Positions 9,873 through 19,045 are shown, numbered from the stretch's first letter. The stretch: DNA of 64,000 bases from Burkholderia sp. TSV86 (GCF_001522865.1 NZ_LOWB01000070.1:62001-126000), one strand, 5' to 3'. Notes: a model not told the origin generated them from the letters alone. Numbers and translations are program-made.

Positions 9873-10826
9873 TTAGGCTTGCCGATAATACAAATTCTGA
9901 GGATGTCTTGCTTCGGCAAAGAAGAACCACCGCTCCGCGACGAGCCCCGCATACTGAATCGCAGACGCCGCGCATAACAGCACGAACGAACCATAGATCG
10001 AACGAATGCTGCCGCCGAGTGCCACTAGAAAAATCGGTACGACGAAGGCAGCAACGATGAACGTCCACTTGATGCGCTCAAGCGTCTCGGGCGTCTTGCC
10101 GTGAAAGAATTCGTGCAGATTGAAGGCGCCCGCCGTAAAGCCGCGTGACTTCTGCTCGACCCGCGCGGCACGTATGCCGGTCGCGCTCTGCACCGTCGAT
10201 TTCGGTTTGAGCCGCGCATTGCGCGCAAGCGATGCACTGCGCGATGCGAAACCCGCGAGCGTCAATGTGCAGGCGGCTACCGCAAGCGGTGTCAAAAGCG
10301 TGGGCGCGAGCAATGCAGCACAAGCGGTAGCAACAGTGAAACCCGATGCGCAACCCAGCAGGGCGAAATTGATCAGCGTAAGCGGTGTCGCCCATTCCTG
10401 CAGAAAACGCAAACATGCGTAAATCATTGCCGTACAGATGAACAACGCCGCGCTCGCAATAGCCGCAATCATGCCGATCGCCAGTGCATAAGGCGATGAA
10501 ACGGCATGTGCTACGCCATAAACAAACGTGCATGCGAGAAACAGCGGCAACGCCAGACATTCGCGTGAGAGCCACGATGTTCGCCACATCGCGATAGCGC
10601 GCCACGCGCGTTCAGGATGACCCAAATGGAAGAACGATGCAAAGAGCCCCAGTGCAGCGAGCAGACATGACAGTGCCGCACCGGCGACGTAGAACACCGG
10701 CGGCACGGCGGCAGCATCGCCGAAACCGAGCCGTAACGCGGCTTGGCTGCCGACAAGCGCGATCAACAACCCCTGCCCCGCACCGCTCAGCGTCGTGAGA
10801 AACACCACGGAAAATGCTGGATTCAT
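9873..10826 (-). CDS. soeC: Membrane anchor subunit of a molybdenum oxidoreductase (DmsC/SoeC-like)
   Basis: A 317-residue integral membrane protein with about eight hydrophobic segments. It carries the DmsC-family motif around residues 66-88 (FHLGHPERAWRA, then WRTSWLSRE), which lies in the quinone-binding anchor subunit of DMSO-reductase-type complexes. It ends the three-gene operon, 24 bp after the iron-sulfur subunit gene, and would pass electrons between the membrane quinone pool and the two cytoplasm-facing subunits. The size matches SoeC (about 315-320 residues). The symbol is by analogy with SoeABC; a DmsABC-type reductase cannot be excluded on this subunit alone. Confidence 0.78.
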   Translation of the reverse strand: MNPAFSVVFLTTLSGAGQGLLIALVGSQAALRLGFGDAAAVPPVFYVAGAALSCLLAALGLFASFFHLGHPERAWRAIAMWRTSWLSRECLALPLFLACTFVYGVAHAVSSPYALAIGMIAAIASAALFICTAMIYACLRFLQEWATPLTLINFALLGCASGFTVATACAALLAPTLLTPLAVAACTLTLAGFASRSASLARNARLKPKSTVQSATGIRAARVEQKSRGFTAGAFNLHEFFHGKTPETLERIKWTFIVAAFVVPIFLVALGGSIRSIYGSFVLLCAASAIQYAGLVAERWFFFAEARHPQNLYYRQA

Positions 10827-10850
10827 TGTCTTTTCCCCAAGCGTTCGGAT

Positions 10851-11588
10851 TCAGACCCGCGTCGCGATGGAAGCGAGATGAAGCTCGCCGCGCTCGAGCT
10901 GAGCCTCGATTGATGCAATGTCGTCGCGCTCAGGAGGTGTCTTGCATGAGCATGACCCGCCGCCGCACGACGACACTTTTTGGCGCGGCAGATAGTGATT
11001 CGCGGGCCGCGTACCCCACTCTGGCATCAACTGATAGCCGCCGCGTTCGCGGATCGCTTTCGATACGGTCGAATCCGGATCATGTATATCGCCAAACAAC
11101 CGCGCCGAGGTCGGGCAGGCAAGTACGCATGCAGGCTTGCGATCGCGCTCGGGCAACGTTTCATTGTGGATCCGGTCCGCACACAGCGTGCACTTGGTCA
11201 TTTCCTTGCGTGCTTCGTCGATTTCGCGTGCGCCGTAAGGGCAAGCCCATGAACAGTACTTGCAACCGATACACCGGTCATAGTCGACCAGCACCAGCCC
11301 GTCTTCCTTGCGCTTGTAGCTCGCGCCAGTCGGGCAGACAGGCACGCACGGCGGATCCTCGCAGTGCAGGCACGACTTCGGAAAATGAATGGTATCAGCG
11401 AGCGGAAACTCGCCGGCTTCGAAGGTCTGCACGCGGTTGAAGAAGGTGCCGGACGGATCGGCGTCATATGGGCGAAAGTCGGCGAGACTGCCCGCTTCGC
11501 CAGACGTGTTCCATTCCTTGCAACTCGTCACGCAGGCGTGGCAGCCCACGCAGACATTCAGATCGATTACGAGTGCCATCTGGGTCAT
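10851..11588 (-). CDS. soeB: 4Fe-4S ferredoxin-type electron-transfer subunit (DmsB/SoeB-like)
   Basis: A 245-residue iron-sulfur subunit with four cysteine clusters: CVGCHACVTSC near the N-terminus (about 13-23), CLHCEDPPCVPVC (about 73-85), CIGCKYCSWAC (about 106-116) and CTLCADR...CVLAC (about 132-155). Together they bind four [4Fe-4S] centres and form the wire between the molybdenum subunit and the membrane anchor. It is encoded 12 bp downstream of the catalytic gene. The C-terminal tail contains an unusual Cys/Gly-rich segment (SSCGGGSCSC) not needed for the core clusters. No signal peptide, so a cytoplasmic-face location is expected. Confidence 0.85.
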   Translation of the reverse strand: MTQMALVIDLNVCVGCHACVTSCKEWNTSGEAGSLADFRPYDADPSGTFFNRVQTFEAGEFPLADTIHFPKSCLHCEDPPCVPVCPTGASYKRKEDGLVLVDYDRCIGCKYCSWACPYGAREIDEARKEMTKCTLCADRIHNETLPERDRKPACVLACPTSARLFGDIHDPDSTVSKAIRERGGYQLMPEWGTRPANHYLPRQKVSSCGGGSCSCKTPPERDDIASIEAQLERGELHLASIATRV

Positions 11589-11600
11589 GCCATGCTCCGT

Positions 11601-14540
11601 TCAATTGCGCTGTGTCGATTTGCGCAGCCGCGCCGCGAATTCGCCGCGGCCCGCGAAATATGTCTGCACGATGCGATGAAGCAGGCCGCCGGAATCCGTG
11701 CCCACCAGCCCGGGCATAGCCGCAGGCATCGGCGCGAATTGCGGCAGGGTATGGTTGGCGTGCGCCTCGGCAGGATAGACGCGCACGCGCACGTCATACC
11801 AAGCGGCCTGTCCCGTCACGGGATCGGAGTTGGAGGTGCGCGCATGATGCGGGTCGGCAACGGGAATCTCATCCGTGATCAGGTGATTCAGCAGGAAGCC
11901 ACGCTGCGATTCGTTCGCCTCCGGGCCGAGATTCCATGCGCCGGCCGCCTTGCCGATCGCATTCCATGTCCATACCGTGCCCGGCTCGACGGCCTCGCTA
12001 TAGCGCGCAAGACAGCGCACCTTGCCCCATTGCGATTCGACATAGATCCACCCGCCGTCCTCGATACCCTGCGCGGCAGCCATGCGTGGATTCATGTACA
12101 GATAGTTTTCGCCATGGATCTGGCGCAACCAGGCGTTCTGCGAATCCCACGAGTGATACATCGCCATTGGACGCTGCGTGATGGCCGCCAGCGGAAAACG
12201 CGCGTGATCGGTCGTCCCGTGTTCGAGCGGCGGATGCCAGAACGGTAGCGGATCGAAATAGTGCGCCACGCGCGCACGCAAATGGTCGGGCGGCTGCCGC
12301 CCTTCGGTCTTGCCCTGCGCGGCGAGCCTGAATTTCTGCATCACATCCGAATACAACGCAATAACGATCGGCTCTGCGAATTTGCGAAAACCCTTCTCGA
12401 CTGCGAATTGCAGGTATGGGCCGTTCGCATTGCGCATGTACTGCAACGGCTCGGGCAGCGTGTAGTGATAAACGCAGTTGTGCTGCGCATAGGCTTCCCA
12501 TTGCCGCGGATTCGGCTCACCGACCAGGGCATCCTGACCGTCCTTGCCGCGCCAGCCGATCAGGAAGCCAACTCCGGAACCTGGCGCTGTCTGGTAATTG
12601 ACGACGAAATCGGGATAGTCGCGATACTTGCGTTTGCCGTCCGGTGTCGTGAAGGCGGGGAGTTTCAGCCGGCTTGCCAGCTCGACGAGCACCTCCTGAA
12701 ACGGTTTGCATTCGCCCGTCGGCGGCACGACAGGAACGCGCACGGAGTCGACCGGGCCATCGAATTCGGAGATCGGGCGGTCTAGCATCGACATCGCATC
12801 GTAGCGTTCAAGATAAGTCGTGTCGGGCAGGATGAGATCGGCAAATGCCGTCATTTCCGACTGGAACGCATCGCATACGACGATGAATGGAATTTTGTAC
12901 TCGCCGTTTTCATTACGATCCGCGAGCATCTTGCGGACCTCCACGGTGTTCATCGACGAATTCCATGCCATGTTGGCCATGAAAATCAGCAGCGTATCGA
13001 TTGGATAGGGATCGCCGCGCCACGCGTTGGTGATGACGCTGTGCATCAGGCCATGCACGGCGAGCGGATATTCCCATGAAAACGCCTTGTCGATGCGCAC
13101 CGGGTCGCCATTGTCGTGAATGAACAGGTCTTCGGGGCCGGCCGGCCAGCCCAGCGGGCCATTGGCGAGCGGCGTATTCGGCTTGACGTCGCTGGGGCTG
13201 TTCGGCGGCTTCGCCGATGGCGGCACGGCACGCGGATATGGCGACTTGTGCCGGAAGCCGCCCGGCCTATCAATGGTGCCGAGCAGCGACATCAGCACGG
13301 CAAGCGCGCGGATCGTCTGAAAGCCGTTCGAATGCCCGGCCAGACCGCGCATTGCGTGGAATGCGATCGGCGCCCCCGTCACGGTGTCATGCGTTTGCCC
13401 CCAGGCATCGGTCCATTGAATCGGCAACGAGATCTTTTGGTCGCGCGCGACGTCGGCCATTTCCTGCGCGAGCCGGCGGATCGTATCGGGGGCAATGCCC
13501 GTGATGTCCGACGCCCATTGAGGTGTGCAGCCCGCCACTTGTTCGCGCAGCAGCTCAAACGACGGCGCGACGGGCGTGCCGTTTGCTAGCGTATAACGTC
13601 CGTCAAGCGCGGGACGCACCCCCGGCGTATGATGCAGGACTTCACGCCGGCTTACGGGGTCCCACCACATATGGTTCTGTGGAAATAGGGCATTGCGTTC
13701 TTGCACCCCTTCGTCTCGCACGAAAAGGCCATATGTGCTGGAACCCTCGCGCATGTCGAGCAATTCGCCCGCATTCGTATAACGCTCCACGAACTCGCGG
13801 TCATACGCATTGTTTTCGATCAGCTCATGCATCAACGCCATGAACAGCGCGCCGTCGGTTCCAGGACGGATCGGCACCCATTCGTCCGCGATTGCCGCAT
13901 AGCCCGTGCGGACCGGATTGATCGCGATGAAGCGGCCGCCCGCGCGCTTGAACTTCGAGATCGCAATCTTGAGCGGATTCGAATGATGGTCTTCGGCGGT
14001 GCCGATCATGAAGAACAGCTTCGCGCGATCGAGATCGGGGCCGCCAAACTCCCAGAACGAGCCGCCCATCGTATAAATCATGCCCGCAGCCATGTTCACC
14101 GAGCAGAAGCCGCCATGCGCGGCATAATTAGGGGTGCCGAACTGCTTCGCGAAAAGCCCCGTCAAAGCCTGCATCTGATCGCGACCGGTGAAGAGCGCGA
14201 ATTTTTTCGGGTCGGTCGCGCGCAGATGCGCAAGGCGCTTTTCGAGCACGTCGAATGCGACATCCCATGAAACTGGCTCGAACTGCGCCGTGCCACGCAA
14301 CGCATCGGGCTTACGCATCAAAGGCTGCGTGAGCCGCGCGGGCGAATATTGCTTCATGATGCCCGACGAACCCTTCGCGCAGATCACTCCCTGATTGAGC
14401 GGATGGGCCGGATTGCCGTCGATATAACGCACCTCGCCGTCGCGCAGATGCACACGAATCCCACACCGGCAGGCGCACATGTAGCAGGTCGTCGTCTTGA
14501 CTTCCAATTTTTCGTTTTGCGTGCGTGCTTTGCGCTCCAT
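11601..14540 (-). CDS. soeA: Molybdopterin oxidoreductase catalytic subunit, SoeA-like (probable sulfite dehydrogenase)
   Basis: A catalytic subunit of about 979 residues of the DMSO-reductase superfamily. The start at 14540 is preferred over the longer frame from 14690 because GGAGG lies 5 bp upstream. A [4Fe-4S] site is formed by C19, C22, C26 and C54 (CYMCACRCG ... GVICAKG). A Cys in HGGFCSVNMAAG (about residue 140) is the likely molybdenum ligand, as in polysulfide reductase/SoeA relatives. There is no twin-arginine signal, so the enzyme should face the cytoplasm. That, the A-B-C gene order and the sizes match SoeABC sulfite:quinone oxidoreductase rather than periplasmic Dms/Phs/Psr. No sulfur-oxidation genes lie next to it, so the substrate is an inference. 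Confidence 0.85.
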   Translation of the reverse strand: MERKARTQNEKLEVKTTTCYMCACRCGIRVHLRDGEVRYIDGNPAHPLNQGVICAKGSSGIMKQYSPARLTQPLMRKPDALRGTAQFEPVSWDVAFDVLEKRLAHLRATDPKKFALFTGRDQMQALTGLFAKQFGTPNYAAHGGFCSVNMAAGMIYTMGGSFWEFGGPDLDRAKLFFMIGTAEDHHSNPLKIAISKFKRAGGRFIAINPVRTGYAAIADEWVPIRPGTDGALFMALMHELIENNAYDREFVERYTNAGELLDMREGSSTYGLFVRDEGVQERNALFPQNHMWWDPVSRREVLHHTPGVRPALDGRYTLANGTPVAPSFELLREQVAGCTPQWASDITGIAPDTIRRLAQEMADVARDQKISLPIQWTDAWGQTHDTVTGAPIAFHAMRGLAGHSNGFQTIRALAVLMSLLGTIDRPGGFRHKSPYPRAVPPSAKPPNSPSDVKPNTPLANGPLGWPAGPEDLFIHDNGDPVRIDKAFSWEYPLAVHGLMHSVITNAWRGDPYPIDTLLIFMANMAWNSSMNTVEVRKMLADRNENGEYKIPFIVVCDAFQSEMTAFADLILPDTTYLERYDAMSMLDRPISEFDGPVDSVRVPVVPPTGECKPFQEVLVELASRLKLPAFTTPDGKRKYRDYPDFVVNYQTAPGSGVGFLIGWRGKDGQDALVGEPNPRQWEAYAQHNCVYHYTLPEPLQYMRNANGPYLQFAVEKGFRKFAEPIVIALYSDVMQKFRLAAQGKTEGRQPPDHLRARVAHYFDPLPFWHPPLEHGTTDHARFPLAAITQRPMAMYHSWDSQNAWLRQIHGENYLYMNPRMAAAQGIEDGGWIYVESQWGKVRCLARYSEAVEPGTVWTWNAIGKAAGAWNLGPEANESQRGFLLNHLITDEIPVADPHHARTSNSDPVTGQAAWYDVRVRVYPAEAHANHTLPQFAPMPAAMPGLVGTDSGGLLHRIVQTYFAGRGEFAARLRKSTQRN

Positions 14541-15110
14541 CCCATCCTCCGTCGACACTCTTGTCAGCAGCGGCACAAGCTCGGCAAACAACGGCAACGG
14601 CCACGATGCGTATGCTTGCCGGACTTCATTGATCTCCATGCTAAGAGCGACACGCGCAAAAGAAAAATCGCCATTTCGTATCAAAATCATCGCAGCAACC
14701 GATAGTTAGGCATGCTGCGTGCGGTGGCTCACGATGCGGCTGCACGGCGAAAATCGCTGCCGCTGCGTCGCGGTGAGCGGCACCCAGCAATCGGCCGGCA
14801 TGTTGCGCGGCGCCGGCCAGATGCGTTTCACTCGCACCTCGCCTTTCGGAAAGCATCCTCGAGTCGAGCCTTGAGGGTCAAGGGTGGCTGCGAACTGATA
14901 TGTTCAAATGCCGAGTCGAATTCGCGCGCCTGAGCGCAGGCGGCCAAGCCATGCGGCTGCCGTCCGGTGAACGGCCCATCGGCTGGCTACGCCAATCGCA
15001 TCGGGCAGCCGGCGTGGAGCCGATCTCGATCAAATGCGCCATGCCGGGCAATCGGGCATGCCGATCGATAATGGAATCGGCATTTCACCGGCATCCGCCA
15101 CATCGCGTTA
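14541..15110. other. Upstream region of the molybdoenzyme operon, no gene recognised
   Basis: The frame of the catalytic subunit stays open to 14690 but has no family-like residues there. From about 14700 to 15110 I see no supported coding sequence. The promoter of the molybdoenzyme operon should lie here, but no clear regulator site could be identified. Confidence 0.4.
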
Positions 15111-15326
15111 CTAGACTGCACTAGCCGCGCTCGCCGCCTTTGTCTTCTTCGCCGCGTGATGATGGCCAAGCGCGCACCCCGCTGCCGAGCCGACTACGCC
15201 ATGATGACCGGCAACGTGGCCGGCGACAGCGCCCACCGCCGCCCCCTTCAAACACCCTTCTGCCCGCGCCGAAACGGAGATGGCTAACAATGCGGCGCAG
15301 GTCGCTGTGATCGCGAAGAATTTCAT
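15111..15326 (-). CDS. Small exported glycine-zipper protein
   Basis: A 71-residue protein with a signal peptide (MKFFAITATCAALLAISVSARA) and a short mature part rich in Gly, Ala and His (GAAVGAVAGHVAGHHGVVGSAAG), a glycine-zipper repeat typical of small outer-membrane or periplasmic proteins. Start at 15326 is supported by GGAGA 7 bp upstream; the longer open frame above it is not signal-like. It follows the YqjK/YqjE/YqjD-like genes on the same strand after about 160 bp and may be a separate unit. His content (HHGV, GHHHAAKK) could bind metal, which is speculative. Confidence 0.75.
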   Translation of the reverse strand: MKFFAITATCAALLAISVSARAEGCLKGAAVGAVAGHVAGHHGVVGSAAGCALGHHHAAKKTKAASAASAV

Positions 15327-15487
15327 TGCAGGTTCTCCTTGCAAAAACGAGTAATCAGCGCGGGACTCTCCCACACGACAACGTACACGCCGTATTCTCA
15401 AAAACGCGTTTGGCAAGCAAGGGCGCAGGCAGGACGCTCGCGCCGTCCGCTCAAACACATCCAATTTTCGTCCGATGCCGCGCCGCC

Positions 15488-15805
15488 CTATTTCTGGACG
15501 GCGTCCCGCGCCATTCGTCCGACCAGCGCGGCGAGGCCTGCGCGCGCGGCCGTCATGACCAAGCGCCGTGGCCCCAGCACCACGCATCCGACGAGTGCCA
15601 CCGCGATTGCAACGCCTGCCGATCCGCCGAGGTTCGGCAGCGTCATCGCCCGATAGCCAGCAGTATTGCCGCCCGCGGAAATCGGCCTCGTCATGTCGAT
15701 CACTCGATTCGATGAAGATAATTCGGTGCGCGTCGCGGCCATGCGGGCAAGCAGCACCCTGCGTTGTGCTTCCGGCGAACGCTCTGCTGCTCGTCGTTTC
15801 ATCAC
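15488..15805 (-). CDS. YqjK-like protein
   Basis: A 105-residue protein with a basic, arginine-rich N-terminal half (MKRRAAERSPEAQRRVLLARMAATR) and one hydrophobic segment (about 64-80), the layout of YqjK-family proteins. Its start overlaps the end of the YqjE-like gene by 4 bp (ATGA), so the two are translationally coupled. Function in the family is unknown; the yqjDEK genes are stress/stationary-phase induced in enterobacteria. Confidence 0.7.
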   Translation of the reverse strand: MMKRRAAERSPEAQRRVLLARMAATRTELSSSNRVIDMTRPISAGGNTAGYRAMTLPNLGGSAGVAIAVALVGCVVLGPRRLVMTAARAGLAALVGRMARDAVQK

Positions 15806-16197
15806 ATACTCTCTTTAATGGTCTGAATGTCGCGCTGCAATTCCGCGGCCAGAACGGAAAACGTGCCGCGCTCATCCCGCATGCGCACCGCAACCCAGCA
15901 CCCGATGGACACGAGCATCCAGAACGCGGCAACACTCCACGCGATCTCGATCAGGTACGGTGTCGCCGCAGCACTGACAATCGCTGCCACGGACACGAAC
16001 GCCAGCCCCAGCATGACGCTCAAGCCGAGCAGCGCATACAGGATCAAATCGCGCAGGAAGTACTTCCGGGCGAGATTGAACTCGACTGCCGCCAGACCTG
16101 CATAATCGGTCAGACGCGAGACCGAGAATTGGGCGGCGTTTTGCCATTTTCTGATTTTTGAAAGCACAACCATGAGATGTTCCCGTGATGACTTCAC
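15802..16197 (-). CDS. YqjE-like membrane protein (phage-holin-type family)
   Basis: A 131-residue protein with an N-terminal amphipathic part, two adjacent transmembrane segments (about 55-75 and 80-103) and a charged C-terminal helix, as in YqjE/putative actinobacterial holin-X family proteins. Second gene of a yqjD-yqjE-yqjK-like operon, 28 bp after the first. The name holin refers to the fold family only; nothing phage-like is nearby. An internal start (MVVLSKIRKW) nine codons later is an alternative. Confidence 0.75.
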   Translation of the reverse strand: MKSSREHLMVVLSKIRKWQNAAQFSVSRLTDYAGLAAVEFNLARKYFLRDLILYALLGLSVMLGLAFVSVAAIVSAAATPYLIEIAWSVAAFWMLVSIGCWVAVRMRDERGTFSVLAAELQRDIQTIKESM

Positions 16198-16225
16198 CGC
16201 GCGCGGACCTTTTCCTCTAAAGCGA

Positions 16226-16474
16226 TTAGCGCTTCGACCACATTGCGCCGATGATGAAGCTCACAGCCGCAACAGCGGCCAGCGTCGCAAGCGGGTTGTT
16301 TGCCGCAACGTCGCGCACTTGCTCGAGCGCCTCGCCATAGGACTGTTGGACCTTGCCTGCCACCTCGCGTACCGTTCCCTCGACCTGCAGGTCGGTATTG
16401 CCCACGGCGTCGCCCACCGCCGCCTGCGCCTTGCCCACCAGCTTCTGTACCGTACCTTCGGCTTTTTCGAACAT
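16226..16474 (-). CDS. CsbD/YqjD-like stress protein with C-terminal membrane anchor
   Basis: An 82-residue protein. The N-terminal part (about residues 2-45, with repeats such as KAEGTVQKLVGKAQ and QVEGTVREVAGKVQ) is CsbD-like. The C-terminus has one transmembrane helix followed by WSKR, as in YqjD/ElaB/YgaM ribosome-anchoring proteins. Start set at 16474, where GAGG precedes the ATG, rather than the longer frame from 16510. It leads the operon with the YqjE- and YqjK-like genes. Likely role: envelope or ribosome-associated stress response, inferred from family. Confidence 0.75.
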   Translation of the reverse strand: MFEKAEGTVQKLVGKAQAAVGDAVGNTDLQVEGTVREVAGKVQQSYGEALEQVRDVAANNPLATLAAVAAVSFIIGAMWSKR

Positions 16475-16859
16475 AATTGACCTCGTCGTTAAGTTTGCTT
16501 GTCTAATCATCGGGATAACGTTGGCTCAAATCCGCGAAGCCATTCGATATCCCGGGACTCAGTGTAGAAAAGCCGTCGTTGGCGCACCATGTTCAAACGT
16601 ACCGGAACAATTAGTGCATTTGAGGGATGGGAGGGTGCGGGCTCAACCGCCGTGCATATCGATTTAGCGTGATATGTGCCGATCAAACGGAACGGGAAAA
16701 GAAATAGCAGAATAATTCAGGACGACCAACGACAGCGCGATCGACACGACGCAATTTGAATGCGGATATTCACCCGGACGCCTCGCGAAGTATCCCGACG
16801 TCATCGTCATGCTTCGCGGAGCAATGGCGGCAACGCTGCGCGCCATATGCCAACTTCTG
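16475..16859. other. Intergenic region, nothing recognised
   Basis: About 385 bp between the start of the YqjD-like operon and the 3' end of the HD-domain oxygenase gene. It should hold the promoter of the operon; no clear sigma factor or regulator site could be assigned. Confidence 0.4.
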
Positions 16860-17444
16860 TTACCGTCGACCGTGGCCGGCAGTCACCTTCTTCTCGTGGC
16901 TATTCATTACACGCGCAACCACTTCGATGAAGTGCTCAAGCGGCGGCGTCTCGTATCCAGCCTGTTTAGCCGTGTCGTCCCACCGCCGCAAACGTAACGC
17001 ATCTTCGGCGAATGGTTTTCGCATGAATTCCACGGCCTCGGTTCGAGAGAATATCCCGCCTTGCAATCGCAGGCTACGCACCGAATCCGCGGATAATCGA
17101 CTCAAGTATTCAGCGTCGATCAAACACAAATAGCGTTTGGCATCCACATGAAGCCGGATCGGCTCAAGTACGGCGTCTGGCAGAACAAGACGAAGAAAAG
17201 GCAAGATGCAATATTGATGCAAGTCATCGGCGTCATGATCGGCCGGGCCGTTGGCGCGATGTGCCAGAAGATGGCCCAGGTCGTGCAAAAATGCCGCGCA
17301 GACGAGATGATCGTGCGCGCCTTCGGCTTGCGCAAGCGTGCCGCATTGCAATGCATGCTCAAGCTGGGTGACGGGCTCGCCGCTATAGGCCAGAGAACCG
17401 TGCGACCGGAACAGGCTTCGAATATCTTCGAGATTGAATGCCAT
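16860..17444 (-). CDS. phnZ: PhnZ-type HD-domain mixed-valent diiron oxygenase (organophosphonate C-P cleavage)
   Basis: A 194-residue HD-domain protein. AGGAGG just upstream fixes the ATG at 17444; the upstream extension of the frame is GC-rich noise. PhnZ cleaves 2-amino-1-hydroxyethylphosphonate to glycine and phosphate with two irons. The ligand pattern is fully conserved: H30, H54-D55, H58, H76, H99 and D156, and the Tyr/Glu pair that gates the site in PhnZ is present at Y20 and E23 (spacing identical to Y24/E27 of the characterised enzyme, numbering from memory). No phnY hydroxylase, transporter or other phosphonate gene is adjacent, so its partner must be elsewhere or its substrate differs. 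Confidence 0.8.
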   Translation of the reverse strand: MAFNLEDIRSLFRSHGSLAYSGEPVTQLEHALQCGTLAQAEGAHDHLVCAAFLHDLGHLLAHRANGPADHDADDLHQYCILPFLRLVLPDAVLEPIRLHVDAKRYLCLIDAEYLSRLSADSVRSLRLQGGIFSRTEAVEFMRKPFAEDALRLRRWDDTAKQAGYETPPLEHFIEVVARVMNSHEKKVTAGHGRR

Positions 17445-17730
17445 CGGTCCTCCTGAAAGCGGCCGGCTCGATCGCGCACGATCGCCCTGCCTCAGCGGAA
17501 GGTTAGCAGACAGCGATGACAACCGAATGACGTTATCTGGACATCTAGACCTATCGAGATGGGCAATCGGCAAGCCGCCGACGCATCGAGCGCACGGCCG
17601 GCCGCGGCCGAAATGGACTCGTGCCCCGCCGATATTCGGCGGCTCAATGTCCGGCGCTGATGCACCGCAACGCATAACGCCGCCGCACCGCGAAACCAAG
17701 CCCAATGCGCCACTTCGAGCGGCCGACCAT

Positions 17731-18660
17731 CTAAGCGGCTTCGACGCGGCGGCGCTGCACGATGCCATCCGTCGCGCGAGCGTCAAGCGGCGTGATCGCG
17801 AAGTCGAAAGCGATCTCGGCAAACGGAGCGCTCAAGCCGCGCGCCTGGAGCGACGCAGCATCGCTACGCTCGACGATGTCGGCAATCAGATCGTCACGCG
17901 TCGCGAACGCGAAGTCGTCGTGCAAATACGCATCGCCGGCGATGTTGATTTGCGTCGTCAACTGGCGATGGCAGGGCGCGCTGACGAAGAAATGGATGTG
18001 CGCCGGGCGCTGACCGTGGCGGCCGATCTGATTGAGCAAATGCTGGGTCGGGCCGTCCGGCGGGCAGCCGTAGCCGGACGGCAGAATGCTGCGGAATTCG
18101 TAGCGGCCGTCGGCGCCGGTCCGAATCCGGCGGCGCAGGTTGTACCGGCTCTGCGATTTGTCGAAGAATGAATACATCCCTTTCGTATTCGCGTGCCAGA
18201 CGTCGACGATCGCGTTCGGAACCGGCTCGCCCGCGAGATTGCGCACGACGCCGTGCATGATCAGCGTGCGGCCTGCGTCGGTGCCGTCGTCCAGGCGCGC
18301 GGCGCCGTCCGACAGCGGCGCGCCGCCGACGTACAGCGGCCCTTCGATCGTGCGCGACGTCCCGGTTTGGATGCCGGCGGCAGCGTCTTGCGCGTCCATC
18401 CGGACGTCCAGATAGCGCTCGAGGCCGAGACCGGCGGCGAGCAGCCCCGCCTCGCCCGCCGCGCCGAGATCGTTCAGGTACGCGATACCCGCCCAGATTT
18501 CGTCGGGCGTGATATCGAGGTCGTCGATCGCCTTAAACAGATCGGTCAGCAAACGATGGACGATTTGCTTCGCGCGACGCGAGCCCTGCTCCGATGTCAG
18601 TCCGCTGGCGAGTTCGACGAATGCGCGCATTTCGGGCGTGATTGCGATCTTGATGCTCAT
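17731..18660 (-). CDS. catA: Catechol 1,2-dioxygenase
   Basis: A 309-residue intradiol dioxygenase converting catechol to cis,cis-muconate, the first step of the catechol branch of the beta-ketoadipate pathway. The non-heme Fe(III) ligands are visible: Y163 (GMYSFFD), Y197 (PSGYGCPPDG) and H221/H223 (RPAHIHFF). The N-terminal ~100 residues form the helical dimer/lipid-tunnel domain. Start at 18660 with AGGAGA upstream. Third gene of catBCA, 65 bp after catC. Expected regulation is muconate-dependent activation by the divergent CatR. Confidence 0.95.
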   Translation of the reverse strand: MSIKIAITPEMRAFVELASGLTSEQGSRRAKQIVHRLLTDLFKAIDDLDITPDEIWAGIAYLNDLGAAGEAGLLAAGLGLERYLDVRMDAQDAAAGIQTGTSRTIEGPLYVGGAPLSDGAARLDDGTDAGRTLIMHGVVRNLAGEPVPNAIVDVWHANTKGMYSFFDKSQSRYNLRRRIRTGADGRYEFRSILPSGYGCPPDGPTQHLLNQIGRHGQRPAHIHFFVSAPCHRQLTTQINIAGDAYLHDDFAFATRDDLIADIVERSDAASLQARGLSAPFAEIAFDFAITPLDARATDGIVQRRRVEAA

Positions 18661-18725
18661 CTGAGCAGTCTCCTGAATGATGGGCGGCGCGGCGGCCGCG
18701 CCTTTCGGTATCGGCAGCGGCGGAA

Positions 18726-19016
18726 TTAGCGGTCGTCGTCGAGCAGCGACGACGGATGCCGGCACAACGGCATCACGTCGATCCGCATGTACGGAAAAAG
18801 CGGCAGCGACATCAGATAGTCGTGCAGTTGCGCGGGGCTCTCGACGTCGAAGATGCTCACGTTCGCGTATTGCCCGACGATGCGCCAGATATGGCGCCAT
18901 GCACCGCTGCGCTGCAATTGCTGAAAGCGCGTCTTCTCGTCGGCCTTGAGCTGGGCGGCGACGTCGGCCGGCATGTCGTGCGGCAGTTTCACGTCCATAC
19001 GCACATGGAACAGCAT
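18726..19016 (-). CDS. catC: Muconolactone delta-isomerase
   Basis: A 96-residue protein, exactly the usual family length, opening MLFHVRMDVKLPHDMP and containing the conserved stretch with WRIVGQYANVSIFDVES. It converts (+)-muconolactone to beta-ketoadipate enol-lactone and forms a decamer in characterised species. The ATG at 19016 is chosen over longer upstream frame because this length and N-terminus match the family. It lies 29 bp after catB and 65 bp before catA. Confidence 0.95.
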   Translation of the reverse strand: MLFHVRMDVKLPHDMPADVAAQLKADEKTRFQQLQRSGAWRHIWRIVGQYANVSIFDVESPAQLHDYLMSLPLFPYMRIDVMPLCRHPSSLLDDDR

Positions 19017-19045
19017 GGGTTCGTCTCCTCGAATCAATGTCGAAT

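Noticed and set aside
14541-14690. 50-residue N-terminal extension of the molybdoenzyme
   Set aside because: No Tat motif or family similarity there; GGAGG sits just before the internal ATG at 14540.
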